Below are positions 7,592 to 15,544 of a stretch of DNA of 17,991 nt, one piece after another. The position numbers were made by a program, and so were the translations under genes. The first letter of the stretch is position 1, and each line of letters starts with the position of its first letter. The notes beneath the pieces are model-generated. The model did no database searches and was not told the DNA's origin. It was given only the letters and a program-made list of their open reading frames with translations. The stretch comes from Desulfobacula sp. Lineage in GTDB: Bacteria; Desulfobacterota; Desulfobacteria; Desulfobacterales; Desulfobacteraceae. The stretch is taken from positions 1 to 17,991 of the forward strand of contig JAOZRF010000006.1 of NCBI GenBank assembly GCA_029940245.1. Direction: 5' to 3'.

Positions 7592-7643
7592 TTGTGATAT
7601 TAATCTCCAAAATTTTTATATACAATTATAATAAAATAAGGAG
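7592..7643 (+). promoter_or_regulatory. purC leader: candidate promoter boxes and strong ribosome binding site
   Basis: TAAGGAG (7637-7643) lies 6 bp before the purC ATG and is the strongest SD on the + strand here. Candidate -10 boxes are TATATA (7617-7622), which has TTGTGA (7592-7597) 19 bp upstream, and TATAAT (7627-7632), which has no good -35 at the usual distance and would give an extremely short leader. The SD is clear; the promoter assignment is tentative. Confidence 0.4.
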
Positions 7644-7649
7644 ATCAAT

Positions 7650-8537
7650 ATGATATCCATTCCAAAGACTCAATTTAGCGACCTGTCTCTGGTCAGGCAG
7701 GGTAAAGTCAGGGATATATTTGATACGGGAGAATCCCTGTTAATGGTCACAACGGACAGGCTTTCCGCTTTTGATGTTGTACTGCCGGATACGATTCCGG
7801 ATAAGGGAAAGGTCTTAAATCAGATTTCCGTATTCTGGTTTAAAAAAATGGAAAGCATTGTCAAAAATCATATTATAACAACCAATGTAAATGATTATCC
7901 TGAAGAATTTAAACCCCACGCTGATGTCCTTAATAAACGAAGCATGCTGGTCAAAAAAGCCGTACCCCTTCCCATTGAATGCATTGTAAGAGGATATATA
8001 ACAGGTTCTGGCTGGAGTTCTTATCAAAAAGAAGGCCATGTCTGCGGGATAACACTACCCAAAGGCTTGAAAGAATCAGATAAACTTGAAACCCCGCTTT
8101 TTACACCTTCCAGCAAAGCTGAAGTCGGGGATCATGATATCAATATCAGCTTTGAAGAAGCGGTAAAACTTATAGGTCTGGAAAAATCGGAAAAATTAAG
8201 AGATTTAAGTCTTGCAATATACAAAAAAGGCGCTGAATATGCCTTGTCAAAAGGCATTATTATAGCCGATACAAAATTTGAATTTGGTATGCTGGACAAA
8301 GAAATTATCCTTATCGATGAGATCCTTACCCCGGACTCATCCCGATTCTGGCCTTTAAGCGACTATGAACCCGGAAGAACCCAGAACAGCTTTGACAAAC
8401 AATATGTAAGAGACTGGCTGACTGCCTCAGGATGGAATAAAAAAAGCCCTGGGCCAAAGCTTCCCAAAGAAGTGATTGAAAGGACATCCAATACATACAA
8501 AGAAATTTATACCCGCCTGACAGGTGAAAATGTCTGA
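7650..8537 (+). CDS. purC: Phosphoribosylaminoimidazole-succinocarboxamide synthase (SAICAR synthase)
   Basis: Joins CAIR and aspartate with ATP to form SAICAR in de novo purine synthesis, in the cytoplasm. At 295 residues it is the longer form, like the yeast enzyme, rather than the roughly 237-residue enterobacterial form. Motifs are [10 protein letters not shown] (16-25, nucleotide loop), TTDRLSAFD (34-42), [11 protein letters not shown] (112-122, the RGY/GSGW signature), DTKFEFG (207-213) and [14 protein letters not shown] (221-234), which supplies metal and substrate ligands. ATG 7650 follows TAAGGAG at 6-bp spacing. It begins a + strand group with the ParB-like and SPL-like genes, and its end overlaps the ParB-like start by 8 bp. 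No other pur gene is adjacent. Confidence 0.95.
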   Translation: MISIPKTQFSDLSLVRQGKVRDIFDTGESLLMVTTDRLSAFDVVLPDTIPDKGKVLNQISVFWFKKMESIVKNHIITTNVNDYPEEFKPHADVLNKRSMLVKKAVPLPIECIVRGYITGSGWSSYQKEGHVCGITLPKGLKESDKLETPLFTPSSKAEVGDHDINISFEEAVKLIGLEKSEKLRDLSLAIYKKGAEYALSKGIIIADTKFEFGMLDKEIILIDEILTPDSSRFWPLSDYEPGRTQNSFDKQYVRDWLTASGWNKKSPGPKLPKEVIERTSNTYKEIYTRLTGENV

Positions 8538-9504
8538 TTGTCTGTGCAAAATAAATATAAATGATATTGATCTGACAGATGAACGGTATAAAATTTCATT
8601 TTCAAACACGAATATTGATTTTCTGGCACGATCCTTGAGAGAAACAGGCCTGATTTACCCTCCCATTGTCAGGCCTTTAAACAATAAATTTATTATCATT
8701 TCAGGATTTAACAGAATCAGAGCCCACATTCATAATAACAGGGTTCATAATAATGGAATAAAAATACTTGTATATAAAACAGAGCCCGATGCAACTGACT
8801 ACCAATGCCTTTTAAAATCAATCAGTTCACTTGCTTTTCAAAGGTCTTTAACCCTTGCTGAACTTATCTTATGTACAAAACGTCTGCATGAATTTTTGGA
8901 TAAACAACAGATTGCTCAAAAATCACCCGCTATCTTTAATACAGAGCTTGCTGAAGGTTTTGTCAGGGATTTATTATTCATTGGCGATTTGCCTGATCCA
9001 GGTTTGCAATTAATTCACACCGGCAATCTATCCTTTAAGTCTGCCAAAAGAATTTCTCTTCTGGGAAAAGAAACCATTAAGGTTTTTTTAGATATTTTTT
9101 CAAAAATTCATGCATCCCAGAACAAACAACTTGAAATTATACTATATATAATGGAGATTTCTGCCAGAGATGCCATTAAACCAAAAGCGGTTTATATGAA
9201 TCAGGAAATACAGGATATTCTTTCTGATGAGAAAAAAGATCCTGGCTTAAAAACCAGGGATTTGCGAGCCTGTCTTTTTGAACAGCGGTTTCCAATCGTG
9301 TTTAAGGCCCATCAAAGGGTCATGGAAAAAATCACATCAATAAAGCTTGGAAACAATATAAAAATTTTACCCCCGAAAAACCTTGACAGCCAAGACTATT
9401 CCATCTCTTTTACTGCAAAAAATTATAATCAGTTCCAGGCAAAAGTACAAAGCCTTCATAAGAGCCTGGAAAACAAAAAATTAAAAGAACTTTTCACCCC
9501 ATGA
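8530..9504 (+). CDS. ParB/Spo0J-like N-terminal domain protein
   Basis: A 324-residue protein with a ParB-type N-terminal domain. [15 protein letters not shown] (35-49) and [11 protein letters not shown] (55-65) correspond to the family's GLIQP and GERR-x-RA boxes. In the latter the Glu and first Arg are Phe and Asn, so the canonical CTP-binding and nuclease pattern is altered. [13 protein letters not shown] (99-111) matches the E-N-x-x-R box region only loosely. The middle (about 110-220) is helical, as expected of a helix-turn-helix domain; the C-terminal 100 residues are unrecognised. ATG 8530 is preferred; GTG 8524 would add two residues. No parA is adjacent, so a chromosome-partition role is not supported. 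Overlap by 8 bp with purC and 4 bp with the SPL-like gene indicates co-expression, perhaps in regulation or DNA binding alongside the radical-SAM enzyme. Family assignment is moderately sure; function is unknown. Confidence 0.7.
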   Translation: MSDCLCKININDIDLTDERYKISFSNTNIDFLARSLRETGLIYPPIVRPLNNKFIIISGFNRIRAHIHNNRVHNNGIKILVYKTEPDATDYQCLLKSISSLAFQRSLTLAELILCTKRLHEFLDKQQIAQKSPAIFNTELAEGFVRDLLFIGDLPDPGLQLIHTGNLSFKSAKRISLLGKETIKVFLDIFSKIHASQNKQLEIILYIMEISARDAIKPKAVYMNQEIQDILSDEKKDPGLKTRDLRACLFEQRFPIVFKAHQRVMEKITSIKLGNNIKILPPKNLDSQDYSISFTAKNYNQFQAKVQSLHKSLENKKLKELFTP

Positions 9505-10607
9505 AAATAGATACGCTTTTTATTGATAAAGCCATTCCTGAAAATTTTGAAATTAAATATATCATTTCCAGGCTTGGTGCAGATCCTCAATGGGTAGAAA
9601 ACACAAAGACAGTCTATGACCATATAAATGATGCTGATGATCCCATCTTAAAGGCTAAAAAAACACTCTATATTACCAAAAACAAGGGAGCTGTTATAAA
9701 GGCCTGCCCTGGAACCAGTTTTTATACCTGTTGTGATTATACCATTCTTCATACAGGAACATTCTGTACCATGGATTGTTCCTATTGCATCCTTCAGGCA
9801 TATTTTCATCCGCCGGTTCTGCAATATTTTGCAGGCCTTACAACACTTGGCAACACCCTTGAAAATACCTTCAGCCAGAATAAAATATTTCGAATCGGAA
9901 CAGGGGAATATACAGACTCCCTTATCTGGGAAAAAATAAGTCTTCAGCCAAAATTTCTGGTTGAAACCTTTGCAAAGCAAAACAATAGCCTTTTGGAGCT
10001 TAAGACCAAAACCATTAATATTGAATCCTTACTTCCCCTTGATCATAATGAAAAGACTGTTATTGCCTGGTCATTGAACACCCCGGATATAATTGGTTCT
10101 GAAGAAAAGGGTACAGCCTCCCTTAAAGCCCGTCTTGAGGCAGCAAGCCGTGTTGAGTCAAAGGGATACAAACTTGCCTTTCATTTTGACCCCATGGTGA
10201 TTTATCCGGAATGTGAGATTCAATACAAAAGGGTGGTTCAACAAATTTTTCAGCATGTCCGACCGGAAAGCATTGTATGGATCAGCATTGGTACCTTTCG
10301 ATTCATGCCCAAATTAAAGCAGATAATTGAAACAAGATTCAAACATTCAACCATACCTTATGGAGAATTTATTCTTGGGCTTGATAATAAAATGCGATAT
10401 TTCAAACCCTTGAGAATAAAAATATATCAGGAAATTATTTCATGCATAAAAGAATATGCCCCAAACCTGATGGTCTATTTTTGCATGGAGGATGAAGAGG
10501 TCTGGGAAAAATGCATGGGATTTTTCCCAGAAAAAGAAGGGGAACTTGGGCATCTTTTAGATAAAAGTGCGGTAAAACATTGCAGTTTAAATTCTAATTT
10601 ATTGTAA
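9501..10607 (+). CDS. Radical SAM protein of the spore photoproduct lyase (SplB) family
   Basis: A 368-residue radical-SAM protein. The [4Fe-4S]/SAM motif is CTMDCSYC with C89, C93 and C96, almost the same numbering as B. subtilis SplB. It is preceded by KACPGTSFYTCC (68-79) and followed by ILQAYFHPP, both typical of the SPL family. RIGTGEYTDS (131-140), LELKTKT, AWSLNTP and the C-terminal half complete a partial TIM barrel. SplB repairs the thymine dimer spore photoproduct. However, no cysteine occurs between residues 97 and 237, so the hydrogen-donor cysteine of true SP lyase (C141 in B. subtilis) appears absent. A related but different reaction is likely. ATG 9501 overlaps the ParB-like gene by 4 bp (ATGA). 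Four cysteines near or after residue 238 are additional and unexplained. It ends before a convergent intergenic region. Confidence 0.8.
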   Translation: MKIDTLFIDKAIPENFEIKYIISRLGADPQWVENTKTVYDHINDADDPILKAKKTLYITKNKGAVIKACPGTSFYTCCDYTILHTGTFCTMDCSYCILQAYFHPPVLQYFAGLTTLGNTLENTFSQNKIFRIGTGEYTDSLIWEKISLQPKFLVETFAKQNNSLLELKTKTINIESLLPLDHNEKTVIAWSLNTPDIIGSEEKGTASLKARLEAASRVESKGYKLAFHFDPMVIYPECEIQYKRVVQQIFQHVRPESIVWISIGTFRFMPKLKQIIETRFKHSTIPYGEFILGLDNKMRYFKPLRIKIYQEIISCIKEYAPNLMVYFCMEDEEVWEKCMGFFPEKEGELGHLLDKSAVKHCSLNSNLL

Positions 10608-10643
10608 AAAAGAACATTTTGGAATAAAACTTTTTTAAACCAA

Positions 10644-10688
10644 TAAAAAAGCCAGGCAAATAAGAAATTTTTCCTCATTTGCCAGACT
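10644..10688 (-). terminator. Intrinsic terminator for the - strand operon
   Basis: GCCAGGCAAAT (10651-10661) and ATTTGCCAGAC (10677-10687) form an imperfect stem. The core GGCAAAT/ATTTGCC is perfect, and inner bases can extend it with two mismatches to a 3-nt loop. On the - strand it is followed by TTTTTT (10650-10645), the classic U-run, so it would end transcripts of the EF-G-like gene. In the + direction the tail ACTTTGATTT is weaker, so termination of the SPL-like gene there is possible but less convincing. Confidence 0.7.
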
Positions 10689-10701
10689 TTGATTTATCAA
10701 T

Positions 10702-10740
10702 TCAACTTTCGGCCTTAAGTCCTTGCATACGGGGTCAGGC
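10702..10740. repeat. Dispersed repeat, copy B (truncated, with inverted core)
   Basis: Bases 10702-10727 match copy A (3985-4010) at 24 of 26 positions, differing by T/C at two sites. Three bases later GGGGTCAGGC (10731-10740) is the reverse complement of copy A's GCCTGACCCC. The right inverted arm of copy A is absent, so this is a partial or rearranged copy. It lies between the terminator and the stop codon of the EF-G-like gene and would be transcribed in that gene's 3' untranslated region. Confidence 0.7.
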
Positions 10741-10750
10741 TTGTTTTGTT

Positions 10751-12817
10751 CTATTCTTTTTCAGCATTTACCCGTTCAATGATTTTTTTTGCCAGATCCC
10801 CAGGGACCTCATCATATTGCTCAAATTCCATGGTAAAAGTTCCTCTTCCACCGGTCATAGAACTTAAATCCGGGGCATACCGCAATATTTCAGCCATGGG
10901 AACCAGAGCATTTATGATCTGTTTATCATCTTCGGAATCCATCCCAAGAACCCTGCCGCGTCGTGAATTTAAGTCACCCATAATATCACCGGTATTCTCA
11001 TCTGGAATTTTTACAGCAATCTTCATAACCGGTTCAAGTAACACAGCTTTTGCATCCACAGCAGCTTTTTTAAAGGCAAGCGTTCCTGCCATTTTAAATG
11101 CCATTTCCGAGGAGTCAACAGAATGATAAGATCCAAAATCAACGGTTACCCTGAAATCCACACAGGGAAATCCTGCCAGGATACCTATTTGGGATGCCTC
11201 CCTGACTCCTGCTTCAACTGCCGGAATATAGTTTTTAGGAATAACGCCGCCGACAATTTTATCAACAAACTCAAATCCTGAACCTTTGGGAAGAGGTTCA
11301 AGAACAATCCAGCAGTCACCATATTGACCATGGCCCCCGGATTGTTTTTTATGTTTACCCTGAACACGAATTTTTTTCTTAAAGGTTTCCCGATATGCCA
11401 CTTTTGGTGTCTCAATTTCCATTCCCACGTTAAACTTTCTTAGAATTTTTTCAGCGGTGACTTCAATATGAACCAGCCCTCTGCCGGAAAGAATTGTCTG
11501 TCTGGTTTCTTCCTCACGTCTAAGCTGAAGTCCAGTGTCTTCTTCAAGAATTTTTCTGACGGCTTCATGAATTTTATCTTCATCATTCTTTGATTTGGGT
11601 GAAATGGCAAAGGAGATGACCGGCGGCATGGGTTTGGGTGCTGGGACCTGGATGTCTTTTCCACCTGTCAGTGTATCACCTGTAAGCGTACTTTTGAGTT
11701 TTGCCACAGCAACAATAGAACCCGGAAGGGCAGTTGTAATGGATTTCTGCTCTTTACCTGCAATCTCAAGAAGCTGAGAAAATCTTTCTTTTGTATCCTT
11801 TGTTGTATTTATGACATTACCTTCTTTTCCCAGGGTTCCGGAAATCACTCTAAACAAGGAAAGTCTGCCTGCGTATGGATCAACAATAGTGTTAAAGACA
11901 AGTCCGCAGAATTCCGCATCAGGATCAGGAGAAATGATAACATCCTCACCCTTGGCATCTTTTGCTGTCCACTCACCCCGGTCAAGGGGAGATGGCATAT
12001 AATCATTGATAATATCAGAAATAGTATCAATACCGATCATTTTTGCAGCAGAACAACAAATGGCAGGATAAAACCGGGCATCCAGAATACCCTGTCTGAA
12101 TGTTGCCTTTAGTTCATTTTCCGTAATTTCTTCTCCTTCTAAATATTTTTCAAGAAGCACATCATCGAGTTCAGCCACATTCTCGATAAATTCTTCCTTT
12201 GCCATTTCAATGTCTTCCGACATATCAGAAGGGATATCTATTTTGCTTGATTTTCCATTATCATCAAATTCAAAGGCCGTGCCTGAAATAATATTTACAA
12301 ACCCTTTAAAGTTGTTTTCAGAACCAATTGGGAAACAAATGGGAAGGATCTTTTTTTTAAGTGCTGTTTTGCAGGCCTCAATACAGGTTGAAAAATCTGC
12401 TCTTTCTCGATCCAGCTTATTCACAATGACAAACCCGGGTAAATTATATTCCAGTGCACTGGTTGCAGCTTCTTCGGTCATGGCAGAAGGCCCCCCGACT
12501 CCGTCAATGACAAATGCCATGCAGTCTGCAACAGGAAAGCATGTTTTAGCAGCAGAAAAAAAATTCTGATCACCAGGAGTATCCAGCAAGGTAATCAAAT
12601 GTTTATTATGGGTATACTTAATAAAAGATGTATTAATAGTCTGCTGTTTTCTGATTTCTTCAGGCTGAAAATCCATGACGGTATTTCCTTCTTCAACCTT
12701 TCCAAGACGGTTGGTAACGCCGGCTTTAAATAGCATAGCCTCAGCAAGAGTTGTCTTGCCCGCACCTCCATGGCCAGCCAGAGCCACATTTCTCATGCTT
12801 TTAATTTCTTCGCTCAT
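10751..12817 (-). CDS. Elongation factor G-like translational GTPase (EF-G paralogue)
   Basis: A 688-residue protein with the full EF-G architecture: GTPase domain (about 1-280), domain II (about 295-390), III (about 400-475), IV (about 476-590) and V (about 595-680). G1 is GHGGAGKTT (15-23) rather than the usual GHIDAGKTT. G4 is NKLD (133-136). The G3 box is DTPGD (79-83), with Asp where EF-G has the catalytic His of DTPGH, and switch I (RKQQTINTS) is degenerate. Domain IV keeps GSYHSVDSSEMAF (562-574) including the tip histidine H565 used in translocation. It is therefore a non-canonical paralogue, like those called EF-G2, not the main fusA. Its role (slow GTPase, recycling or stress) is open. 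ATG 12817 has AAGGAG at ideal spacing. It is last in the - strand operon, 69 bp after tlyA. Confidence 0.88.
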   Translation of the reverse strand: MSEEIKSMRNVALAGHGGAGKTTLAEAMLFKAGVTNRLGKVEEGNTVMDFQPEEIRKQQTINTSFIKYTHNKHLITLLDTPGDQNFFSAAKTCFPVADCMAFVIDGVGGPSAMTEEAATSALEYNLPGFVIVNKLDRERADFSTCIEACKTALKKKILPICFPIGSENNFKGFVNIISGTAFEFDDNGKSSKIDIPSDMSEDIEMAKEEFIENVAELDDVLLEKYLEGEEITENELKATFRQGILDARFYPAICCSAAKMIGIDTISDIINDYMPSPLDRGEWTAKDAKGEDVIISPDPDAEFCGLVFNTIVDPYAGRLSLFRVISGTLGKEGNVINTTKDTKERFSQLLEIAGKEQKSITTALPGSIVAVAKLKSTLTGDTLTGGKDIQVPAPKPMPPVISFAISPKSKNDEDKIHEAVRKILEEDTGLQLRREEETRQTILSGRGLVHIEVTAEKILRKFNVGMEIETPKVAYRETFKKKIRVQGKHKKQSGGHGQYGDCWIVLEPLPKGSGFEFVDKIVGGVIPKNYIPAVEAGVREASQIGILAGFPCVDFRVTVDFGSYHSVDSSEMAFKMAGTLAFKKAAVDAKAVLLEPVMKIAVKIPDENTGDIMGDLNSRRGRVLGMDSEDDKQIINALVPMAEILRYAPDLSSMTGGRGTFTMEFEQYDEVPGDLAKKIIERVNAEKE

Positions 12818-12874
12818 TACTGCTCCTTATAAACAATTAATAAAAAGTTATATTTAAATAATCGAATTTAAATA

Positions 12875-12893
12875 AAATTAACAGGGTTAATTT
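12875..12893 (-). promoter_or_regulatory. Small hairpin spanning the tlyA stop codon
   Basis: AAATTAAC (12875-12882) and GTTAATTT (12886-12893) form a perfect 8-bp stem with a 3-nt loop, and the tlyA TAA lies inside it. The - strand sequence beyond is AT-rich without a real U-run. It could be a weak terminator or processing site separating tlyA from the EF-G-like gene, but the stem is mostly A-T and may be incidental. Confidence 0.3.
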
Positions 12894-13660
12894 AAATTTT
12901 CTTTAAAATTTAAGGATATAATGTATTCTTTGTTTCCTTTAGGGCCTGAAATAGGGGAGGGGACGATAATATTTACCAGGTATCCACGCTCTTTAAAAAA
13001 AGCTTTCAAATCTTTGATCACTGATTTTCTAATTTCAGGGTCCTTTACAACGCCCCCCTTGCCAACATTTTGTTTCCCCGCTTCAAACTGGGGTTTAATC
13101 AACGCCAGCACCAGGGTATGATCCCTCATAAATTTTTCAGCAGCCGGGATAACGACCTTTAGTGAAATAAAAGATGTATCCACTACAACGATATCCATTT
13201 TTTCATTAATCTTTTCATAGGCCAATTGTCTAATATTGGTTCTTTCAATAACCCTTACCCGGGAATCCTGTCTTAATATCCAGTCAAACTGCCCATATCC
13301 GACATCAACGGCATATACTTTAGCAGCCCCATATTGAAGCAGACAATCGGTAAATCCTCCGGTTGAAGCACCAATATCAAGACATGTCATTCCAGTTACC
13401 GATACTGGAATGTTTTTCAATGCCGCTTCAAGCTTAAGTCCTCCCCGACTCACAAAAGGATTGTCATCCTGTTTTACAATAACAGATGAATCATCTGCAA
13501 TCAGTGTTCCTGCTTTGTCCACAGGACAATCATTCACCAATACCTTGCCTGCCATGATAAGCGCTTTTGCCCGGTGACGGGATTTTACCAAACCCCTATC
13601 AACGATAAATGTATCAAGCCTGCTTTTCTTATTTAACCCTTTATTCAATGGTTTTGACAT
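12887..13660 (-). CDS. tlyA: TlyA-family 2'-O-methyltransferase (S4 domain plus FtsJ-like domain)
   Basis: TlyA proteins methylate rRNA ribose; in mycobacteria this concerns 16S C1409 and 23S C1920 and affects capreomycin sensitivity. The family is also often annotated as hemolysin A. The 257-residue protein begins with an S4 RNA-binding domain (about 14-75: RLDTFIVDRGLVKSRHRA, GKVLVND). It continues with FVSRGGLKLEAAL (69-81), the SAM loop LDIGASTGGFTDCL (94-107) and AVDVGYGQFDW. VVDTSFIS (159-166) and LIKPQFEAG (188-196) follow. K76, D161, K189 and E245 fit the K-D-K-E tetrad of FtsJ-type enzymes. The ATG overlaps the end of dxs by 20 bp, so translation is coupled. The exact rRNA target in this organism is not readable. 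Confidence 0.92.
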   Translation of the reverse strand: MSKPLNKGLNKKSRLDTFIVDRGLVKSRHRAKALIMAGKVLVNDCPVDKAGTLIADDSSVIVKQDDNPFVSRGGLKLEAALKNIPVSVTGMTCLDIGASTGGFTDCLLQYGAAKVYAVDVGYGQFDWILRQDSRVRVIERTNIRQLAYEKINEKMDIVVVDTSFISLKVVIPAAEKFMRDHTLVLALIKPQFEAGKQNVGKGGVVKDPEIRKSVIKDLKAFFKERGYLVNIIVPSPISGPKGNKEYIISLNFKENLN

Positions 13661-15524
13661 GTATTTCTATAGCTGCCCTTACAATTGCATTGCTGTCTAT
13701 TTCATAAATTTTTCTTAAAACATCCTGGGGACCATGTTCAACAAATATGTTTTTAATACCAATTCTTTTAATAAACAATCCTGTCACACCTTTATCTGCA
13801 AACATTTCCAGAACGGCCGATCCAAATCCCCCATCAAGAATCTGCTCTTCAACAATGATAATTTTTTTAATTTTTATTGATAACTCAATTATCAGATTAG
13901 AATCCAGGGGCTTTACAAATCTTGCATTGATAATGGTTGTAAAAATACCTTGTTCCTTAAGAGTTGCGCCTGCCTTTATTGCCTCAGGAACACTGTTTCC
14001 TATAGCAATTATTAATAAATCATCACCTTTATTTATAACCTCACCTTTTCCAATTTCCAAAGGTTCAGGGTTCTTTTCAATTTGAACGCCAACTCCGCTG
14101 CCCCTGGGGTATCTTAACGCTATGGGTCCTTCATGCCGGACTGCTGTAACCAGCATTCTTGCCAGTTCATTTTCATCCTTTGGTGCCATGATTGTCATGT
14201 TTGGCATACAACGAAGATATGAAAAATCAAAAAGGCCATGATGGGTGGGACCATCTTCACCAACAATACCACCTCTGTCAATTGCAAATACAACAGGATG
14301 GGCATCAATACAGACATCGTGAAGTATCTGATCAAAAGCTCTTTGCAAAAAGGTGGAGTAAATGGCAATAACCGGTTTTAACCCTTTTGAAGCAAGCCCT
14401 GCAGAAAAGGTAACTGCATGCTGTTCTGCAATACCAACATCAAAAAATCTGTCCGGATAAAGTTTTGAAAATTCTGTTAATCCGGTTCCCTCCGGCATGG
14501 CAGCCGTTACCGCAATAATTTTTTTATTGATTTTGGCAAGTTTTACCATTTGAGAACCAAACACCTGGGTATAGGTTGGTATCCCATTGGGTATCTTATT
14601 ACTCTTTCCTGTATCAACGGCAAAAGACCCCACACCATGAAAATAAACTGGATTTTTTTCTGCAGGTTCATATCCTTTTCCTTTTATTGTTGTCACATGT
14701 AAAAGAATAGGATCTTTTGGATTTTTAATGTTTTTCAGAATATCGATTAAATGGTCTAAATTATGGCCGTCAATGGGTCCGAAATAGTCAAAATTAAAGG
14801 CTTCAAATAATATGCCTGGTGTAACAAATGTTTTAAAGGATTCTTCAGAGCGTTTGGCAATATTATAAATATCATGACCGATTTTAGGTAAAGACTTTAA
14901 GAATATACCAAATCTATTTCGCATGGACTGAAGATATTTAGCTGAAAAAGTCCGGCTTAATAAAGAAGACAGGGCACCCACATTGGGTGATATGGACATG
15001 TCGTTATCATTTAAAATAACAATAAGGTTTCGTTTTGAATCTCCGGTCTGATTCAATCCTTCATAGGCAAGTCCTGCGGTCAGGGAACCATCTCCGATAA
15101 CACAAATAACATCAGATTCATCCTTATTTAAATATTTGGCACAACAGATTCCAAGACCAGCAGAAATAGAGGTCGAGGAATGCCCCACAGTGAAGCCGTC
15201 ATAGGGGCTTTCTTTTATTTTTGAGAATCCTGATATGCCTTTATACTGGCGAAGGCTGTCAAAGGTTTTATTTCTTTTGGTTATTAATTTATGGGCATAG
15301 GATTGATGTCCGACATCCCATATTAATGTATCCACGGGCAAATCAAAAACATAGTGAATAGCAAGCGTCAATTCTACCGCACCCAGACTTGAGGCAAGAT
15401 GTCCGCCATTTTTAGAAACAACATCAATAATTCTTTGACGAATTTCTATTGCTAAAAGTTTAAGCTCTTTTCTTGACAGCTCTTTTATATTTTTTGATGT
15501 ATTTATTTGTTCAAGAAGGTTCAA
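13641..15524 (-). CDS. dxs: 1-deoxy-D-xylulose-5-phosphate synthase
   Basis: Condenses pyruvate and glyceraldehyde 3-phosphate with thiamine diphosphate, the first and flux-controlling step of the MEP isoprenoid pathway. The 627-residue protein has GHLASSLG (41-48), the ThDP motif from GDGSLTAG (144-151) to LNDND (171-175), VGHSSTSIS, and VGIAEQHAVTF (363-373) with the catalytic Glu E367. DRGGIVGEDGPTHHG (416-430) follows, then a transketolase C-terminal domain. The start is TTG 15524: an in-frame TAA lies two codons upstream, no ATG follows until residue 176, and LLEQIN directly after it matches the conserved N-terminus. AAAGG precedes it at slightly long spacing. It lies 20 bp after ispA and overlaps tlyA by 20 bp, the common xseAB-ispA-dxs-tlyA order. 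The weak start may lower its translation relative to its neighbours. Confidence 0.96.
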   Translation of the reverse strand: MNLLEQINTSKNIKELSRKELKLLAIEIRQRIIDVVSKNGGHLASSLGAVELTLAIHYVFDLPVDTLIWDVGHQSYAHKLITKRNKTFDSLRQYKGISGFSKIKESPYDGFTVGHSSTSISAGLGICCAKYLNKDESDVICVIGDGSLTAGLAYEGLNQTGDSKRNLIVILNDNDMSISPNVGALSSLLSRTFSAKYLQSMRNRFGIFLKSLPKIGHDIYNIAKRSEESFKTFVTPGILFEAFNFDYFGPIDGHNLDHLIDILKNIKNPKDPILLHVTTIKGKGYEPAEKNPVYFHGVGSFAVDTGKSNKIPNGIPTYTQVFGSQMVKLAKINKKIIAVTAAMPEGTGLTEFSKLYPDRFFDVGIAEQHAVTFSAGLASKGLKPVIAIYSTFLQRAFDQILHDVCIDAHPVVFAIDRGGIVGEDGPTHHGLFDFSYLRCMPNMTIMAPKDENELARMLVTAVRHEGPIALRYPRGSGVGVQIEKNPEPLEIGKGEVINKGDDLLIIAIGNSVPEAIKAGATLKEQGIFTTIINARFVKPLDSNLIIELSIKIKKIIIVEEQILDGGFGSAVLEMFADKGVTGLFIKRIGIKNIFVEHGPQDVLRKIYEIDSNAIVRAAIEIHVKTIE

Positions 15525-15544
15525 AATTTATCAACCTTTATTAG

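Larger units (their letters stand above)
7311..7649. other. 339-bp divergent intergenic region between tolC and purC
   Basis: This is the only long gap in the window. From left to right it holds a candidate tolC promoter (7351-7377), a 9-bp inverted repeat with 7-nt spacer (7388-7412), a TTGACA without a partner -10 (7425-7430), a short open frame without a usual start codon (7447-7581), and the purC leader with TATAAT-like boxes and a strong SD (7617-7643). I see no tRNA, recognisable riboswitch or intrinsic terminator. A purine riboswitch would be conceivable upstream of purC, but I cannot identify its conserved core. Confidence 0.6.

Noticed and set aside
8530..9504. Chromosome- or plasmid-partition locus
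   Set aside because: There is no parA beside the ParB-like gene and no centromere-like repeat was seen.
9501..10607. The SPL-like gene as evidence of sporulation
   Set aside because: No sporulation gene is present, the neighbours are those of a Gram-negative cell, and the donor cysteine seems to be missing.
10746..11126. 126-residue + strand reading frame over the end of the EF-G-like gene
   Set aside because: It lies opposite a clearly conserved domain V coding region, has no family resemblance and no SD; it is a shadow frame.
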